64,000 bases of DNA. Source: Patella vulgata (lineage: Eukaryota; Mollusca; Gastropoda; Patellidae). The stretch lies in NCBI RefSeq assembly GCF_932274485.2, contig NC_065882.2, positions 12,631,390 to 12,695,389 on the forward strand. The letters are read 5' to 3'. Shown here piece after piece: positions 9,848-20,400 of the stretch (its first letter is position 1; the number at the start of each line of letters is the position of its first letter). The translations under genes and the position numbers were made by a program. The notes below the pieces were generated by a model that worked only from the letters and a program-made list of their open reading frames with translations, ran no database searches and was not told the DNA's origin.

Positions 9848-10086
9848 TAACAATTCATAAAAGAATTCACTGTCATGAGATTAGAAAAAGCGAGAAAAAC
9901 AGAAAAAGTCCGTGCATTAACTTGTTTTTTATGAATTCTCTATACTTACAAATTTTGTATCAACTATAATTATCGTTTAAAATGTGTAAATAGGGAATTA
10001 ATAAAAAACAAGTTAATGTGCGAACTTTATGTATTTTTCTCTCTTTTTCAAATCTCGTGACAGTCATTTCTTTTTATGAACTAATA
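9848..10086. repeat. Inverted repeat with arms of about 90 bp
   Basis: The left arm (AAGAATTCACTGTCATGAGA to AACTTGTTTTTTATGAATTC) and right arm are complementary with scattered mismatches around a 45-bp centre. It looks like a fold-back MITE without coding capacity. Confidence 0.7.
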
Positions 10087-10214
10087 GTTTCAAACAGATA
10101 TCCTCTCACAATCTAAGAGTACAACTATTCGTATTTAAAGGAATTATCAATGAGCAGAACATTGACCGCGTATCTATTATCGCTCTTAAGTTCAGTTAGT
10201 TACATATAAGGATA

Positions 10215-10372
10215 ACTCGAATTTCCTTTCGCTGGTGTCACTTCCGGTTTGATCAAATCGTCGTTACGCATATAATATTACATTTTAACATTATATTTGG
10301 AATGTGTTTAACCAGTTCTATCACATATGTTTGGCCGACACCAACATTGTCCTTTAAATAAAGACACGCTGC
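10215..10372 (+). repeat. Dispersed repeat shared with TLR 3' flank
   Basis: Blocks CACTTCCGGTTTGATC, GTGTTTAACCAGTTCTAT and ACATTGTCCTTTAAATA match 63082-63235 in the same order and orientation. The family is unknown. Confidence 0.7.
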
Positions 10373-10423
10373 CTTTTGCAGGGAAGCGTCCAAGGTATAT
10401 TTCACCCAGAGTCTTTCATGTGA

Positions 10424-11065
10424 TGGGGGATCACTTGGGTAAGACGCTGGCTCGCTAGCCTGGAGGTCGGGTGTTCGATCCCTGCATGGCCGAGAAAGTT
10501 CTACCAGATTTTCCGGCGTGGTTTCCCCTTGTCAGTGATGGAGGATGGAGGTCCTGACAATGACAGCTGTCTAGTCGTTCGGATGGGACGAAAAACAGAG
10601 GTCCCGTGTACACATTGGCGTGCACGTAAAAGATCCCTTGGCAGTTGGAATTCGATATAAGAGTAGGCCGTAGCGCCGCTGCCCGATCAAAATTTCCCTC
10701 ATAGCACACTGTATGGCGTATGCCCGTCTTCATTAACCCAGGTTAGGAGAGAGAGAGAGAAATGGGTTTAACGTTCACTCGACACAAGCTAGGTCATTTC
10801 GGGACTAACATATGGTTTTTAATTTTATTTCAATGATTCGCTTGCGCGTAGGGGTCTTTAGCAGTGGGATGAAACCGGGAGACCCGGAGAAAACCCACGA
10901 GGTTGGACAGGCGACCCTACTCCTTGTCACGTACAACCGGGATTCGACACCACGCCAGTTGATAAAGCGCGCACGTGCTAACGATTCAGCCATCCACCCC
11001 CACCCCCCCGGCCTATAGGAGCAGAACAGTAGGACGTTAAACTCCATTTCATTTCATTTCATTTC
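10424..11065 (+). repeat. SINE-A interrupted by SINE-B
   Basis: A SINE-A begins near GGTAAGACGCTGGCTCGCTA, runs to CTTCATTAACCCAGG and resumes at ATAGGAGCAGAACAGTAGGA, ending in a long (ATTTC)n tail. The interruption is a complete reverse SINE-B. TAGGAG occurs on both sides of the insert, a candidate target-site duplication. Confidence 0.9.
10744..11012 (-). repeat. SINE-B nested in SINE-A
   Basis: Full-length reverse SINE-B from the (GA)n tail and GGGTTTAACGTTCACTCGAC to the head CAGCCATCCACCCCC. It must be younger than the SINE-A that it splits. Confidence 0.9.
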
Positions 11066-11140
11066 TTTCATGTGATGTAAGTGTCCATATTTATTTTTAA
11101 GACCCTGAAGAAGAAAAAAAATCAAATTGGCGTGACCTAA

Positions 11141-11350
11141 GGCTAGATCTATTTGTTAAGGCCAACTCAATTTTCGTCAAGGTCGCCGAGATGTAAATAA
11201 GGTTAGGGTACGAGATTGTTGGCGAGATTGTGGGATAGGGTTATGATAAGAGATAGGACAGGATCCAGGGTTAGGGTGGGGATTAACCCTGTTTACATCC
11301 CGTGACCTTTGACCAAACTTGAAGTTGGCCTTATCAAATAGATCTGACCT
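11141..11350. mobile_element. Short TIR element with 9-bp target duplication
   Basis: Flanked on both sides by GTGACCTAA (11132-11140 and 11351-11359). TIRs include AGATCTATTTGTTAAGGCC and its near complement. A 9-bp duplication points to a MULE-type (Mutator-like) non-autonomous element. Its 210-bp body contains several TTAGGGT telomere-like units. Relatives lie at 18716-18906 and, split, at 26637-28352. Confidence 0.75.
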
Positions 11351-11664
11351 GTGACCTAAATATATAACCGTGTAGACGGCCATACTAGACACGTGCCCAT
11401 TAAAAACGGTTTGAAGGAAGAGAATCTGTAATAATATTGATAACAACATGACAGAATAACGAGAAGATGGACGTTAGTGATATTAAATAAACTAAATCAA
11501 TATCTTGAGCCGCAAACATGTTATTAAATTCGAGGATGTAAAGAGAAAGAAACCATTTTTTGGTTATTTATCTGACAGGCTTCAAGAGAACGCATCACAA
11601 ATAAATGTTACCTATGTGAACGCCTCAAATGAGAAATAGATTGTGATTGGTCGATGACAGGCAT
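11351..11664. other. Non-coding interval
   Basis: AT-rich sequence with no recognised feature. Confidence 0.4.
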
Positions 11665-11815
11665 GCGCGAATAGAAGCAATTCGCCCAAAGGGCTGTACA
11701 GGCAACCCTTCTTCTTGTCACTTACATGGTATGGATCGAAACCACGCCACTTGATTCGATGGCAGACTTTATGGTCTGAAGCGAACGCATTAAACCATTC
11801 GACCACTGTATTCCC
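11665..11815 (-). repeat. Old diverged SINE-B
   Basis: Recognisable by CTTCTTGTCACTTACATGGT, GATCGAAACCACGCC and GATTCGATGGCAGAC. Diverged roughly 20% from the common SINE-B in this window, with no tail. Confidence 0.65.
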
Positions 11816-11825
11816 CAAGCGTAAA

Positions 11826-11985
11826 AAATGAAATGGAGTTTAACGTCCTACTTTTCTGTTCCGACCCCATCTAATGAAGAAGGGCATGCGCCATACGATG
11901 TGCTATGTGGGAATTTTGGCCGGACCTCGGTGCTACGGTCTACTCTTATATCGAAATCCAACTTCCAAGGGATCTTTACGTTAAA
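11826..11985 (-). repeat. 5'-truncated SINE-A
   Basis: Starts with the tail and GGAGTTTAACGTCCTACT and ends around AAGGGATCTTTACG. The tRNA-like head is missing. Confidence 0.8.
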
Positions 11986-12122
11986 CATTACATTGAGTGT
12001 CAATCACCTGACGTCATGGTATAAATTACTTAACCGGCTGATAATCCGAATCGCGTCGATGAGTAATAATAATCAGTTGTCTTGGATTAATGATTAGTTG
12101 ATTGGTAATTGCCAATGATATA

Positions 12123-12358
12123 TACTGACGTCCAAAAGAAAGTATACACACTAAAAGTATGACTAAGTTTTGTTTAGATTAAAAACATTTGATAAAGCAT
12201 TACTGAGTTTGTCTCTTGTGTCCAAACTCAACATTTGTAAGCAAAATAAAAATGTGAAACAAATTGACATTCTACCCTCATACCGTATACCATGGATAAA
12301 CGACTTTGGTTGATGCAGCACAAAATGCACGGTGTATACTTTCTTTTGGACGTTAGTA
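12123..12358. mobile_element. mariner-type MITE
   Basis: TIRs of 27 bp (TACTGACGTCCAAAAGAAAG plus TATACAC) differ at one base between ends and both start with TA, the expected target of Tc1/mariner elements. The 236-bp body has no transposase. Confidence 0.8.
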
Positions 12359-12428
12359 TATATAGTTATGTACTCCTAATGATTAATCCAAGCAGTGATT
12401 ATTTGATGTTTCGTTTCGTCTTTTTAAA

Positions 12429-12985
12429 AAAATGGCCGACAGTTCGTTTCGAAGAGAATTAAAATTTTGATAGTTGAATACCGTTTACTGTGGAATCAAA
12501 CGCCATTTAAAATACACAAGCATGCCTATCGGATATTATTATATCAAATTATATTATCACCTCTGGTTGGAAACGTAAGAACGAGTCGAAGAAAACAGTT
12601 TGCCATTTGTATCATATTACCGTCGCCAAATTGTAAGTATCTCGTACAAATATAGTTGAAATTTGTATCATTCTATCAGGTGCCTGAAAATAACAATAGG
12701 CCTATTGTACTCGCAAAACATAAATTCATAATTGGCAATCCTTGGATGAGATTAGACCTGTAAATACTGAAAATATATTGTGCAGTACGGTGTGCAAATA
12801 GACTAAAGTCTCTAGAAATAAAATCTGATCTTAGTAAATCAAAACTGTGCTAATGTATTATGTAAAGACATATTTTTTAAGTTGTTGTATATTGTACATA
12901 TCGGTAATTGTTTTATAATAAGTCTACATGAGACAAAATTGTTACATGTCTTTTTTATCACATATTTTCTCAGATAAAATATTCC
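12429..12985 (+). repeat. Dispersed repeat pair, copy 1
   Basis: Aligned by eye in the same orientation to 51513-52165: GGCCGACAGTTCGTTTCGAA, CCGTTTACTGTGGAATC, AACAATAGGCCTATTGTAC, GTGTGCAAATAGACTAAAGT. Roughly 80-85% similar. The origin is unknown; the minus-strand ORF at 12839-13282 overlaps it and is not conserved in copy 2. Confidence 0.75.
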
Positions 12986-13385
12986 TGTTGGCGGAAAGAA
13001 AATTAAAAGCCAGTGTGAGCCCTGTAGCTGAACAATTACTGAGCTGAAATGACACATTGTTAACAATAAATACGATGTTGCGCAAGAAATTATGTTTTCG
13101 TTGTGCCATAACAGTTCCGTCTTTGACATCTTGCATTCATCAATTTTCTTAATGTTACAAATGTATAGACGCTCAGCTGAATTGCTTGACGTCTTCAAAT
13201 TTGATGTGAATTGTTTTTCAACACGCAACCCGGTAAGTGACATACATAGGAAATGCTGAAGAACAACAGGCGCTTGAAACATGGAAAATCTCTTTCAAAA
13301 ATAAAATTACACATGTCCGAAGTATCATACCTAAATTATGTTACGTTCATGCAGGGGCAGTACATTCGTCTTAGACCGCTTCTTT

Positions 13386-15204
13386 CACACTGATCAGCAG
13401 TGAATTTTCGCTGGCCGCTACAATCACTGATAAGGATGACATCGATGCGACTTAATGAGTCCCAAATATTAACTTTTTTCTTCCGTCAAATTAAATTCTA
13501 AAACATTTTTTTCATTTATTAGAAAAATAAATAAAGACGTTTGAATTGTTTGTAGGTAAAAATCATTTCATATTTAGTGTAAATGGGTATTAAAATAAGT
13601 AAAATTCACCATTTAGCACGAATCACTAACGTCTTATGTAAACAATGCACGCGCTATTGAGCCAATGATTGGCGCCGCGTGATGTGACGTCACGTGTCGA
13701 AACAATCATCTGTAACAGAGATCTTAAAAGATCTCTGTGAAACAGATTGCGCTTCTCTAGCACGGATTTAATAGCTTGTCAGTGGTGGATCCTGGTGGAG
13801 GGCCCTAGCTACCACCTTCCACTAAATAACAGTACGCCCTTATTATGAAACCTTTTAATTTAGACTATTTGTTGGTTTGGTAGCACGGATTTAATAATAT
13901 GTCAGTGGTTGATCCTGGTGGAGGGCCATAGACACCCCCTCCACTAAATAACAATATAAAAAAAATGCCCGTAACTTTCTGTTTCTATAGGAAATGTGTA
14001 AATATGAACTATTTGTCGGTTGGTTTGATGAAATTGAATGTTATATTTCGGTCCAGATATGCGCTACAAATCACCATTGACACCTCGATTTTTCAAACTC
14101 CCGGAGGATGAAACACACACACCCTCTTCCCCGCCCCCTAAACAAATATTTCCAGCTTGTGTATCTCAAGTTTTCCACACATGCTTTTGAGCAAGAGGTT
14201 GCCATATGTTGCTCCATCTGTGTTAGAAAGCGTTCAACCCCACCAAAATTAAATCATTCAATGGCCGAACCGTTCTAATCTACTTAAACTCGGTCTTGTC
14301 ATGTTAATAAATGTCTAATTAATAATTTATATAACATTTAAGACCTACAGAAAGAGCTGCAATAGGCAGATTTAGCTATTAAATAATGTATCTTTAAATC
14401 ACGATCGTACCCGAAAGAGGCCGTTTATTGACATATCAAGAAGGATTTTATTAACTGGATATATAAGACTATGTACTCGTGACATTTCAAAGTCAAAGGA
14501 AAATACTTGTACTGGATGTTGCAAACGAAAGTGGACGAATTTTGACCTATCAGATCGATATCTACGAGTATATCCGACATCATCCGGATATCAATTATTA
14601 GATCGATGTCAAATTAATCTTCTCAGGCCCATTATCACTTGTCGACTTTCATGAATGTAGGCCTATTATTCTGTCAGGGGAGCCGCGGCGGCTCAGTGTG
14701 TGAAACGCTGGCTCGCTAACTACACTGGTAAGCTGATACCGTTGACTAATGAACCTGGGCCTTTAAGCAATGACAAGTTTTGTCATTAAATCAGATAAGT
14801 GGTCAATATTGTAAACTATAGGTGGTTAGTCAATCTGTTTCACAGAGAATTACGAGTCTTCTAATATCTCTGTAAAAGATGTCTGCCTTTAACACGTGCC
14901 GTCACAGCACGCGGCGTCAATCATTGGTTGAATGGCGCGTTCATTGTTTACATAAGACGTTACTGCTTCGGACAGAATGCTGCCTTTTAGTCATTTTAAT
15001 ACCCATTTACACTAAATAGGAAATAATTTTTACCTACAAATACGTCAAACGTCTTTATGTATTTTTCTAATACATCCAAAAAATGTTTTAGAATTTAATT
15101 TGTCGGTTGAAAAAAGTTAATATTTGAGACTCATTAAGTCGCATTGATGTCATCCTCATCAGTGATTGTAGCGGCCTAGCCAATATTCACTGCTTATCTG
15201 TGTG
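13386..15204. mobile_element. Long-TIR (fold-back) element, copy 1
   Basis: Begins CACACTGATCAGCAGTGAAT and ends with its complement. TIRs are about 370 bp (13386-13755 and 14830-15204) with about 85-90% identity. The centre (about 1.07 kb) includes a two-copy tandem of about 105 bp around GTGGATCCTGGTGGAGGGCC (13757-13955), a MITE-C half (14262-14402) and a SINE-A head (14678-14726). No transposase was seen, and the superfamily is not assignable from ends alone. Confidence 0.75.
14262..14402 (+). repeat. MITE-C 3' half
   Basis: CCGAACCGTTCTAATCTACT through AATAGGCAGATTTAGC to AATGTATCTTTAAA inside the long-TIR element. The duplicate is at 21751-21892. Confidence 0.7.
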
Positions 15205-15825
15205 GTGGTTAGTATGTATAGAAAGTGGTTAGAAATTATACAGTTGTCATTAACTAGCAGGTGTGTAACTAGCTGTAAAATATGTCACTACTAGTGTAAA
15301 AGTGTGACTATTTATAACACCCATCACTATTGAATACAAAAACCAGGGCAGTAGTGCTGTATACCATTCAATAATCACGGTTTTAATACCTTAGTGACAA
15401 AACACCCACTTAATCACTGCTGCCTGATTACTGACAATTTTATAACTAACTAATACACATTATGTATATAAACTGACGACTTTGATCTATTAGTGTCGTA
15501 TATTTTCATTTATAACAGTTATTTGTTGCTTAGTCAACAATATCAACGTTACAGTGCTACGTGCCGATATTTGAAAACCACCATAGACTAAATATTTTTG
15601 TCCACACGGACGTTTCAAAAGCTTGCCATAAATGAACTCGATGACTTCATGTAAATCTTAAGGTCGATATCAGTCATCAGGTCGATAATAATCATTCATG
15701 AGATTCAAAATCGTAGGTTCAATATAAATCATCAGCTATAGATATCAAGCATTTGATATATCAACTCGATATTAAACTTAGGGTCAATATCTATCATCGA
15801 TATTAATCTGTAATTTACTTTGGGT
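15205..15825. other. AT-rich non-coding DNA with GATATC-rich patch
   Basis: No gene recognised. From about 15655 to 15805 short motifs such as GGTCGATATCAGTCATCA recur in degenerate form. The same sequence appears in unit 2. Confidence 0.4.
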
Positions 15826-16045
15826 AGGGTTCGAATGGTCTAACGCGTGCACTTTAGATCATAAGGTCTGTCACTGAAACACACGTGACAAGGAGTATGG
15901 TCGCCTGTCGGGCCTCCTGGGATTTCTCTGTGTCCTATCGTTTCCTCAACCGGCTAAAGACACATAAGTGCAAGCGAATTATTGATAAAATTGAACCATA
16001 TGTCAGTCCGGAAATGACCCAGTTTGTGTTGAGTGGACGTAAACC

Positions 16046-16085
<40 letters not shown>

Positions 16086-16096
16086 CTCTCTCTCGC
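15826..16096 (+). repeat. SINE-B copy with long (CT)n tail
   Basis: Head GGTTCGAATGGTCTAACGCG, body GACAAGGAGTATGGTCGCCT, then GAAATGACCCAGTTTGTGTT and a tail of more than 40 bp of CT. The ORFs here (15885-16166 plus, 15954-16274 minus) are translations of this SINE. Confidence 0.85.
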
Positions 16097-16589
16097 AAAA
16101 GTGATCAAAAATGAACCATTTTACAGATATTTCTTTCAGGGATTCAACTCGCAATCCTTTAAATGATAATCCGCGCGGCATTTGTATTTGAAATGGTAAT
16201 TCAAAGGATGTATAGAATGGCGTGGGTTGGGACCACAGACCTGATCTACAATTTCTATTTAAGTTCATTATCACAGCTGTAGCGAAGACGTCAACATTGA
16301 CGACCCAGTTGGCCTGGCTAATCGAAGCAGTTGGCCATCAATGCACCAATGAAGTCGGGTTAATCGAGTCAGAGAAAACTCGAACAAATGACCAATAATG
16401 TCGTGGGAAGCGAATTACCCTCCATTGATCAAAGTGCTGCCAATCTTAATTCCTCGCTAATTTGAGCTCTGTCCATTGGGTGGTGCGCGTACCAGATCGT
16501 CAATAGAGAGTCCACGTGCCTGGTTTAAGCTATTGGGGTTTTTTATTAATGATGATTAAAGTGACGCTCTTACACTGACATTCTATTTG

Positions 16590-16830
16590 GCTCGAGTGGC
16601 CAATTCAGTAAATAGCCCTTGTGACTCATTGCGTATGGTTGCTGGATTCAAGAGTATTATCCAGCGCGGTTTCCTCCACGGTGGCCACTTAAAGTGCCCT
16701 CGACAGTTTAAATTCAAATGTTGTCCGGGCAAAATTTTACTGATAGCACACAGCATGGTACATACCTGTCTTTATTAACCCGGTTGGAGCAGAAATGTAG
16801 GACGTTAAACCCCATTTCATTCATTGAGTA
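16590..16830 (+). repeat. SINE-A related repeat, diverged
   Basis: Ends GGACGTTAAACCCCATTTCA with TTCATT tail and carries CAAATGTTGTCCGGGC and ACCTGTCTTTATTAACC like SINE-A, but head and middle are strongly diverged. It is either an old copy or a sister subfamily. The duplicate is at 24047-24285. Confidence 0.65.
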
Positions 16831-16894
16831 AATGTATACATAGTGCAGGATAACAATGCTTAATCTTCCAACGAACGTCAACTTAAAAACCTGA

Positions 16895-17412
16895 TTTAAA
16901 CATACATTATTCAGGGGCTAAATTTGCCTATTGCTGGTCTTTTTTTAGGACATAAATGTTATGTAAATTATTAGACATTTCTTAACACGACAAAAGCTTA
17001 AAGATACATTATGGGAGATAAGATAAAGAGATGGCAGTTCTCGTTATAATAGTTAAAAACTAGATAGTGTAAAGGTAATTTGCTGAAACTTTCAGTCAAA
17101 TTGATCCACTATGAGCCGAGAAAGAAGCGGGTGAAATTTTTGCATAGTCTCGGTCATCATTACTAAAATCATTAATATAAACAGCATAGTCTCGATTATC
17201 CACTTTTTCTGATTTAATTATCGACGGCCGTTAGCGGCATATAGGAATCTAATCCAGCCAACATCGAAGGCTAGCCTTGACATCGAGAGTTTATTATGGT
17301 CTGGATAAGTTAATTAATGTCTAATTGATAATTTAGATAACATTTCAGGCCTAAAGAAAGACTTGTAATAAGCAGAGTTTGCTCTTGCATAATGCATGTT
17401 TGTTTAATCAAC
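16895..17412. repeat. MITE-C: reversed end piece plus full forward copy
   Basis: A short reversed end (ACATACATTATTCAGGGGCT to 16985) is followed by a nearly full forward copy at 16988-17412 from TTAAAGATACATTATGGGAG to GCATAATGCATGTTTG. Ends are inverted (ACATTATG/CATAATG) and lie at TTAA or TTTAAA. The copy is the best template of the family in this window, about 425 bp. Confidence 0.8.
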
Positions 17413-17491
17413 TCGCGATACCATGCTCGAGACTAGATTAGAACGGTTCAGCCATTTAATGAATAGTCGTTAAGTCAGCCAAACAATAGGC

Positions 17492-17735
17492 TATCCCTCC
17501 CTCACCCCCTCTTCCCCGGCCCCTTTCCTTTTACTAAAATCCCAGTTCCCTTTCCTCCTCCCTTTCGCCTGTGTTGAGCCCTGCCCCCTTTCCTCTCCAT
17601 TTACCTTTCGCCTGACTCTAGCCCTACCCCTTTCCTCTCCCTCGTTCCTTTTACTCAAACCCCCTCCCCCTTTCCTTTTTCCCAAGCCCCACTCCCTTTC
17701 GCCTGACTCGAGTCCGGTCCCCTTTCCTCTCCCGC
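17492..17735 (+). repeat. Pyrimidine-rich minisatellite, copy 1
   Basis: Almost pure C/T on this strand, built from degenerate units of about 45-50 bp around CCCTTTCGCCTGACTCGAGC. It could form triplex (H-DNA) structures. The minus-strand ORF here is an artefact of the repeat. Confidence 0.8.
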
Positions 17736-17817
17736 GAGTATTTAAACCAAACGATAACTAACGTACATGTACTACTTCAACAACCTTTTGTGGAACCACA
17801 CGGTAACTAACTAAAGT

Positions 17818-17998
17818 GGTCTGTCATTGAGTCAAGTGGTGTTGTTTCGATTCCACGCTTGTTATACGTGACAAGTAGTAGGGTCCCCTCTCTGGTTTCC
17901 TCCCACTGCTAAAGACCCCTACGCGACAGAGAATTATTGAAATGAAATTGAACCATACGTTAGCCCCGAAATGACCTAGTTTGTGTCGAGTGGGTCCT
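17818..17998 (+). repeat. SINE-B lacking head and part of body
   Basis: GTCTGTCATTGAGTCAAGTG through CTGGTTTCCTCCCACTGCTA to GACCTAGTTTGTGTCGAGTG. The terminal GACGTTAAACC has been lost. Confidence 0.75.
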
Positions 17999-18345
17999 AA
18001 CAATAGATAAGGTAAATAGAATATGCTGAGAATTTCAGTCAAATGGCTTAACTCTAAACCGAGATATTAGCTTTTGAATTTTAGGCTAGCCTAGATCATC
18101 ATTACTAAAGTCGGCACGATAAAAAAAAACAAAGTCTCGATAACCCATTTTTACGTTTAATTATTTGTCAAAAAATGTATTCCAATCCGCTAAATATCGC
18201 AGGCTAGCGATGTCATCGAGAGTTGATTATGGTCTTGATAAGTTAATTAATGTCTAATTAATAATTTAGATAACATTTCAGGCCTAAAGAAAGAGCTGTA
18301 ATAGGCAGATTTAGCTCTTGCATAATGCATGGTTAAACTAATAAT
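17999..18345 (+). repeat. MITE-C copy, 5' end missing
   Basis: GAATTTCAGTCAAATGGC through TAATAATTTAGATAACATTT to CTTGCATAATGCATGGTTAA. Confidence 0.75.
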
Positions 18346-18715
18346 GTTATATACGACAATTAAATAAACATGGATAATATGTAAAAGTAGAATAATTACA
18401 TTCAATAATGGTAACTTCAGACCAAAATAATCTTTTGAAAAACAACCACAAATAGTTTGCTTTTGTCTCATTTATTAGACTGATAATCACGTTGTTGATT
18501 ATATTCTGGACTATAATGAGTTTCAGTTCTGACTTCTAAGGTATCTTATCACATTTCCTCAATTCATCAAAATGTCCGCTTTAGTGAGTGGGAGTCGGCT
18601 GAATCCCTCCCTGTGGAATTCAATGTCAATTTCTTTGTCAAAGGAACTTGACAGTGTTCACATCTTGTTTGACGCCGTGTGTTAAAATGGTTAGTGCTAA
18701 ATGAAAAGGCCAGCT

Positions 18716-18906
18716 CAATTTTTCGTCATAGGTCTCGAGATGTAAACAGGGGGGCTAGCGCTAATCCCAACTCTGACCCTAACTTAGCCCCAATGCTTAC
18801 CCTAACCCTAATCTACAATCTCGCGAACAATTACGTGCCCTAATGTACCTTATTTCCATCTCAGCGACCTTGAAACAAATTGAGCTGGCCTTAACAAATA
18901 GATTAA
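18716..18906. mobile_element. TIR element with telomere-like core, intact in unit 1
   Basis: Starts AAGGCCAGCTCAATTTTTCG and ends GAGCTGGCCTTAACAAATAG, related to 11141-11350. The middle carries CCCTAAC units. In unit 2 the same element is split by a Penelope-like insert, so this is its empty site. Confidence 0.75.
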
Positions 18907-19167
18907 GCCGGGTTAAAATAGTATGACCAAAAAAACAAGTTAAGTTATCCGCCCTACATTATTACCAGTGTCCGCATCCGGCGAATTACACTCACCGGAA
19001 ATTAAATTTTTTCTGATAACGCTGATTCTATTATGATTTTTGTAGTTTTATACTTAAATAAACAAATCAAATACTATGGAACTATACCACATTCATTTCA
19101 TCTCATTACTCCTGTATTGTACTATTGTAAGATTATACCAGGAAGACTATGTAAATTAATGTCATAC

Positions 19168-19297
19168 ACCGGTTTCCTCCCACTGCTAAAGTCCCCTACG
19201 CGCAAGCGAATTATTAAAATGTAATTAAACCCATATGTTAGTCTCGAAATGACCTAGTTTGTGTCAAGTGGACGTTAAACCCCATTTCTCTCTAAAT
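19168..19297 (+). repeat. 3' part of SINE-B
   Basis: Runs from CCGGTTTCCTCCCACTGCTA to GGACGTTAAACCCCATTTC with a short CT tail. In unit 2 the same SINE-B retains its head, so the head was lost here. Confidence 0.8.
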
Positions 19298-19357
19298 ATT
19301 TATATATATGATATACTTTATAACCTTTAGTTGTTTTATGGCCTGATATTATTTATA

Positions 19358-19661
19358 TTGGGGAATCTCGGTGGCTAAGTGAGTAAGACGCTGGCTCGCT
19401 AGTCTGGAGGTCGCGTAGCCTGTTTGATCTCTGCATTGGCCGAGAAAGTTCATCCAGATTTTCCGACGTGATTTCCCCTTGTCAGTGGTGCAAGACGGAG
19501 GCCCCGTGTTTACATTGGCGTGTACTAAAAGATCCCTTGGCAATTGGAATTCGGTGTAAGACTAGGCCATACTCCCCCCCCCCCTTGTATGGGGTATGTC
19601 CGTCTTCATTAGCCCAGTCGGAGCAGAACAGCAGGACGTTAAACCCCATTTCATTTATATA
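19358..19661 (+). repeat. SINE-A copy
   Basis: Head TCGGTGGCTAAGTGAGTAAG, body with an internal deletion around the GACAGCTGTCTAG block and a C-run, ending GGACGTTAAACCCCATTTC. It is orthologous by position to 29479-29850. Confidence 0.85.
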
Positions 19662-19768
19662 CATTATAACACGAGAAGACGCTCGATAAAGAGCAGACAA
19701 CTAGCTTATAATTTGATGTATATCAGAATGAAGAATCTTCTTTGATCGCATTTAGCAATTAATATACG

Positions 19769-20400
19769 TAATAAACACAAAAACATAATATGGAATACAA
19801 TTACTATATATAGAGAGATAATCTCCTACGAGTCTTTCAAAAAAAACGAGTAGGAAATTTTATTTATCACCCAATCCCTTCTTACACGCACAAATATATA
19901 AATATAATTCTTTGCTGTAGATTTCACTTTTACTGAACCTGATTACATTACGGCGTAGTGATACATCATTTTTTGACAGCAATTCAACCATTGCAATGTC
20001 CTTTATATTGACCCAGCGTTTCCATCAAGGCCAGTTAAATAAAAATAGTTCCTTTTTAATAAGAAAGAAATTACTTTTAATAAAAAAAAATGCACGATTC
20101 TTTGAAAATAAAAAAAAATAGTTCCTTTTTGATTAACCAAACAAATTCATGTAAAGCGATATCTCCTGAGGAGATTTATGAGATTGTGATATCTACTGTA
20201 GAATGTATTATTGGGTGATAATAAACAAGTAACAGCTTTCCCTATTGATTAATGGTTAATTAGCTGTTACTTGTTTTTGTATATAAATCTTCTGTATATT
20301 ATTTTCATTATCATTTGCTTGAAAACGTTGAGAAAACCCTCAACGAAACGTCGCTTTAATTAAAATAGTAATTGTGTTCCATATTATGTTTTTATGTTGA
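19769..20400. mobile_element. Fold-back element with GAAACGTCG core, split by a MITE
   Basis: The left arm (CACAAAAACATAATATGGAA near 19778) is complementary to the right arm (TTCCATATTATGTTTTTATG near 20377). The right side carries GAAAACGTTGAG, CTCAACGAAACGTCGC and TTTAATTAAAATAGTAATTG. MITE-D sits between the arms. The GAAACGTCG block recurs in the palindrome at 63418-63575. A second short inverted repeat (AACAAGTAACAGCT and AGCTGTTACTTGTT) lies at 20224-20275. Confidence 0.6.
19855..20223. mobile_element. MITE-D copy 1 (TTATCACCCAAT ends)
   Basis: Ends TTATCACCCAATCCC and TATTGGGTGATAA are inverted and flanked by TA. About 88% similar by eye to 33415-33785. No coding. TA flanks suggest a Tc1/mariner-like origin. 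Confidence 0.75.

Larger units (their letters stand above)
13131..19690 (+). repeat. Segmental duplication unit 1
   Basis: Direct duplicate of 20619-29876. Offset is about 7.49 kb from 13131 to 18590 and grows to 9.44 and 10.18 kb later because unit 2 gained insertions. Differences look like 1-2% in the first 4.6 kb and clearly more (about 5-10%) after about 17750. Contents include a long-TIR element, SINE-A and SINE-B copies, MITE-C copies, a pyrimidine-rich minisatellite and the 191-bp TIR element. Confidence 0.9.

Noticed and set aside
12839-13282. 147-codon minus-strand ORF
   Set aside because: It crosses the end of a dispersed repeat and the start of the segmental duplication and is not preserved in the second copies at 51.9 kb and 20.6 kb.
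15885-16274. ORFs conserved between 15885-16274 and 23375-23839
   Set aside because: Conservation is only due to the segmental duplication; the frames translate a SINE-B and its (CT)n tail.
17491-17685. Gly/Arg/Lys-rich ORF, also at 24947-25231
   Set aside because: Translation of the pyrimidine-rich minisatellite.
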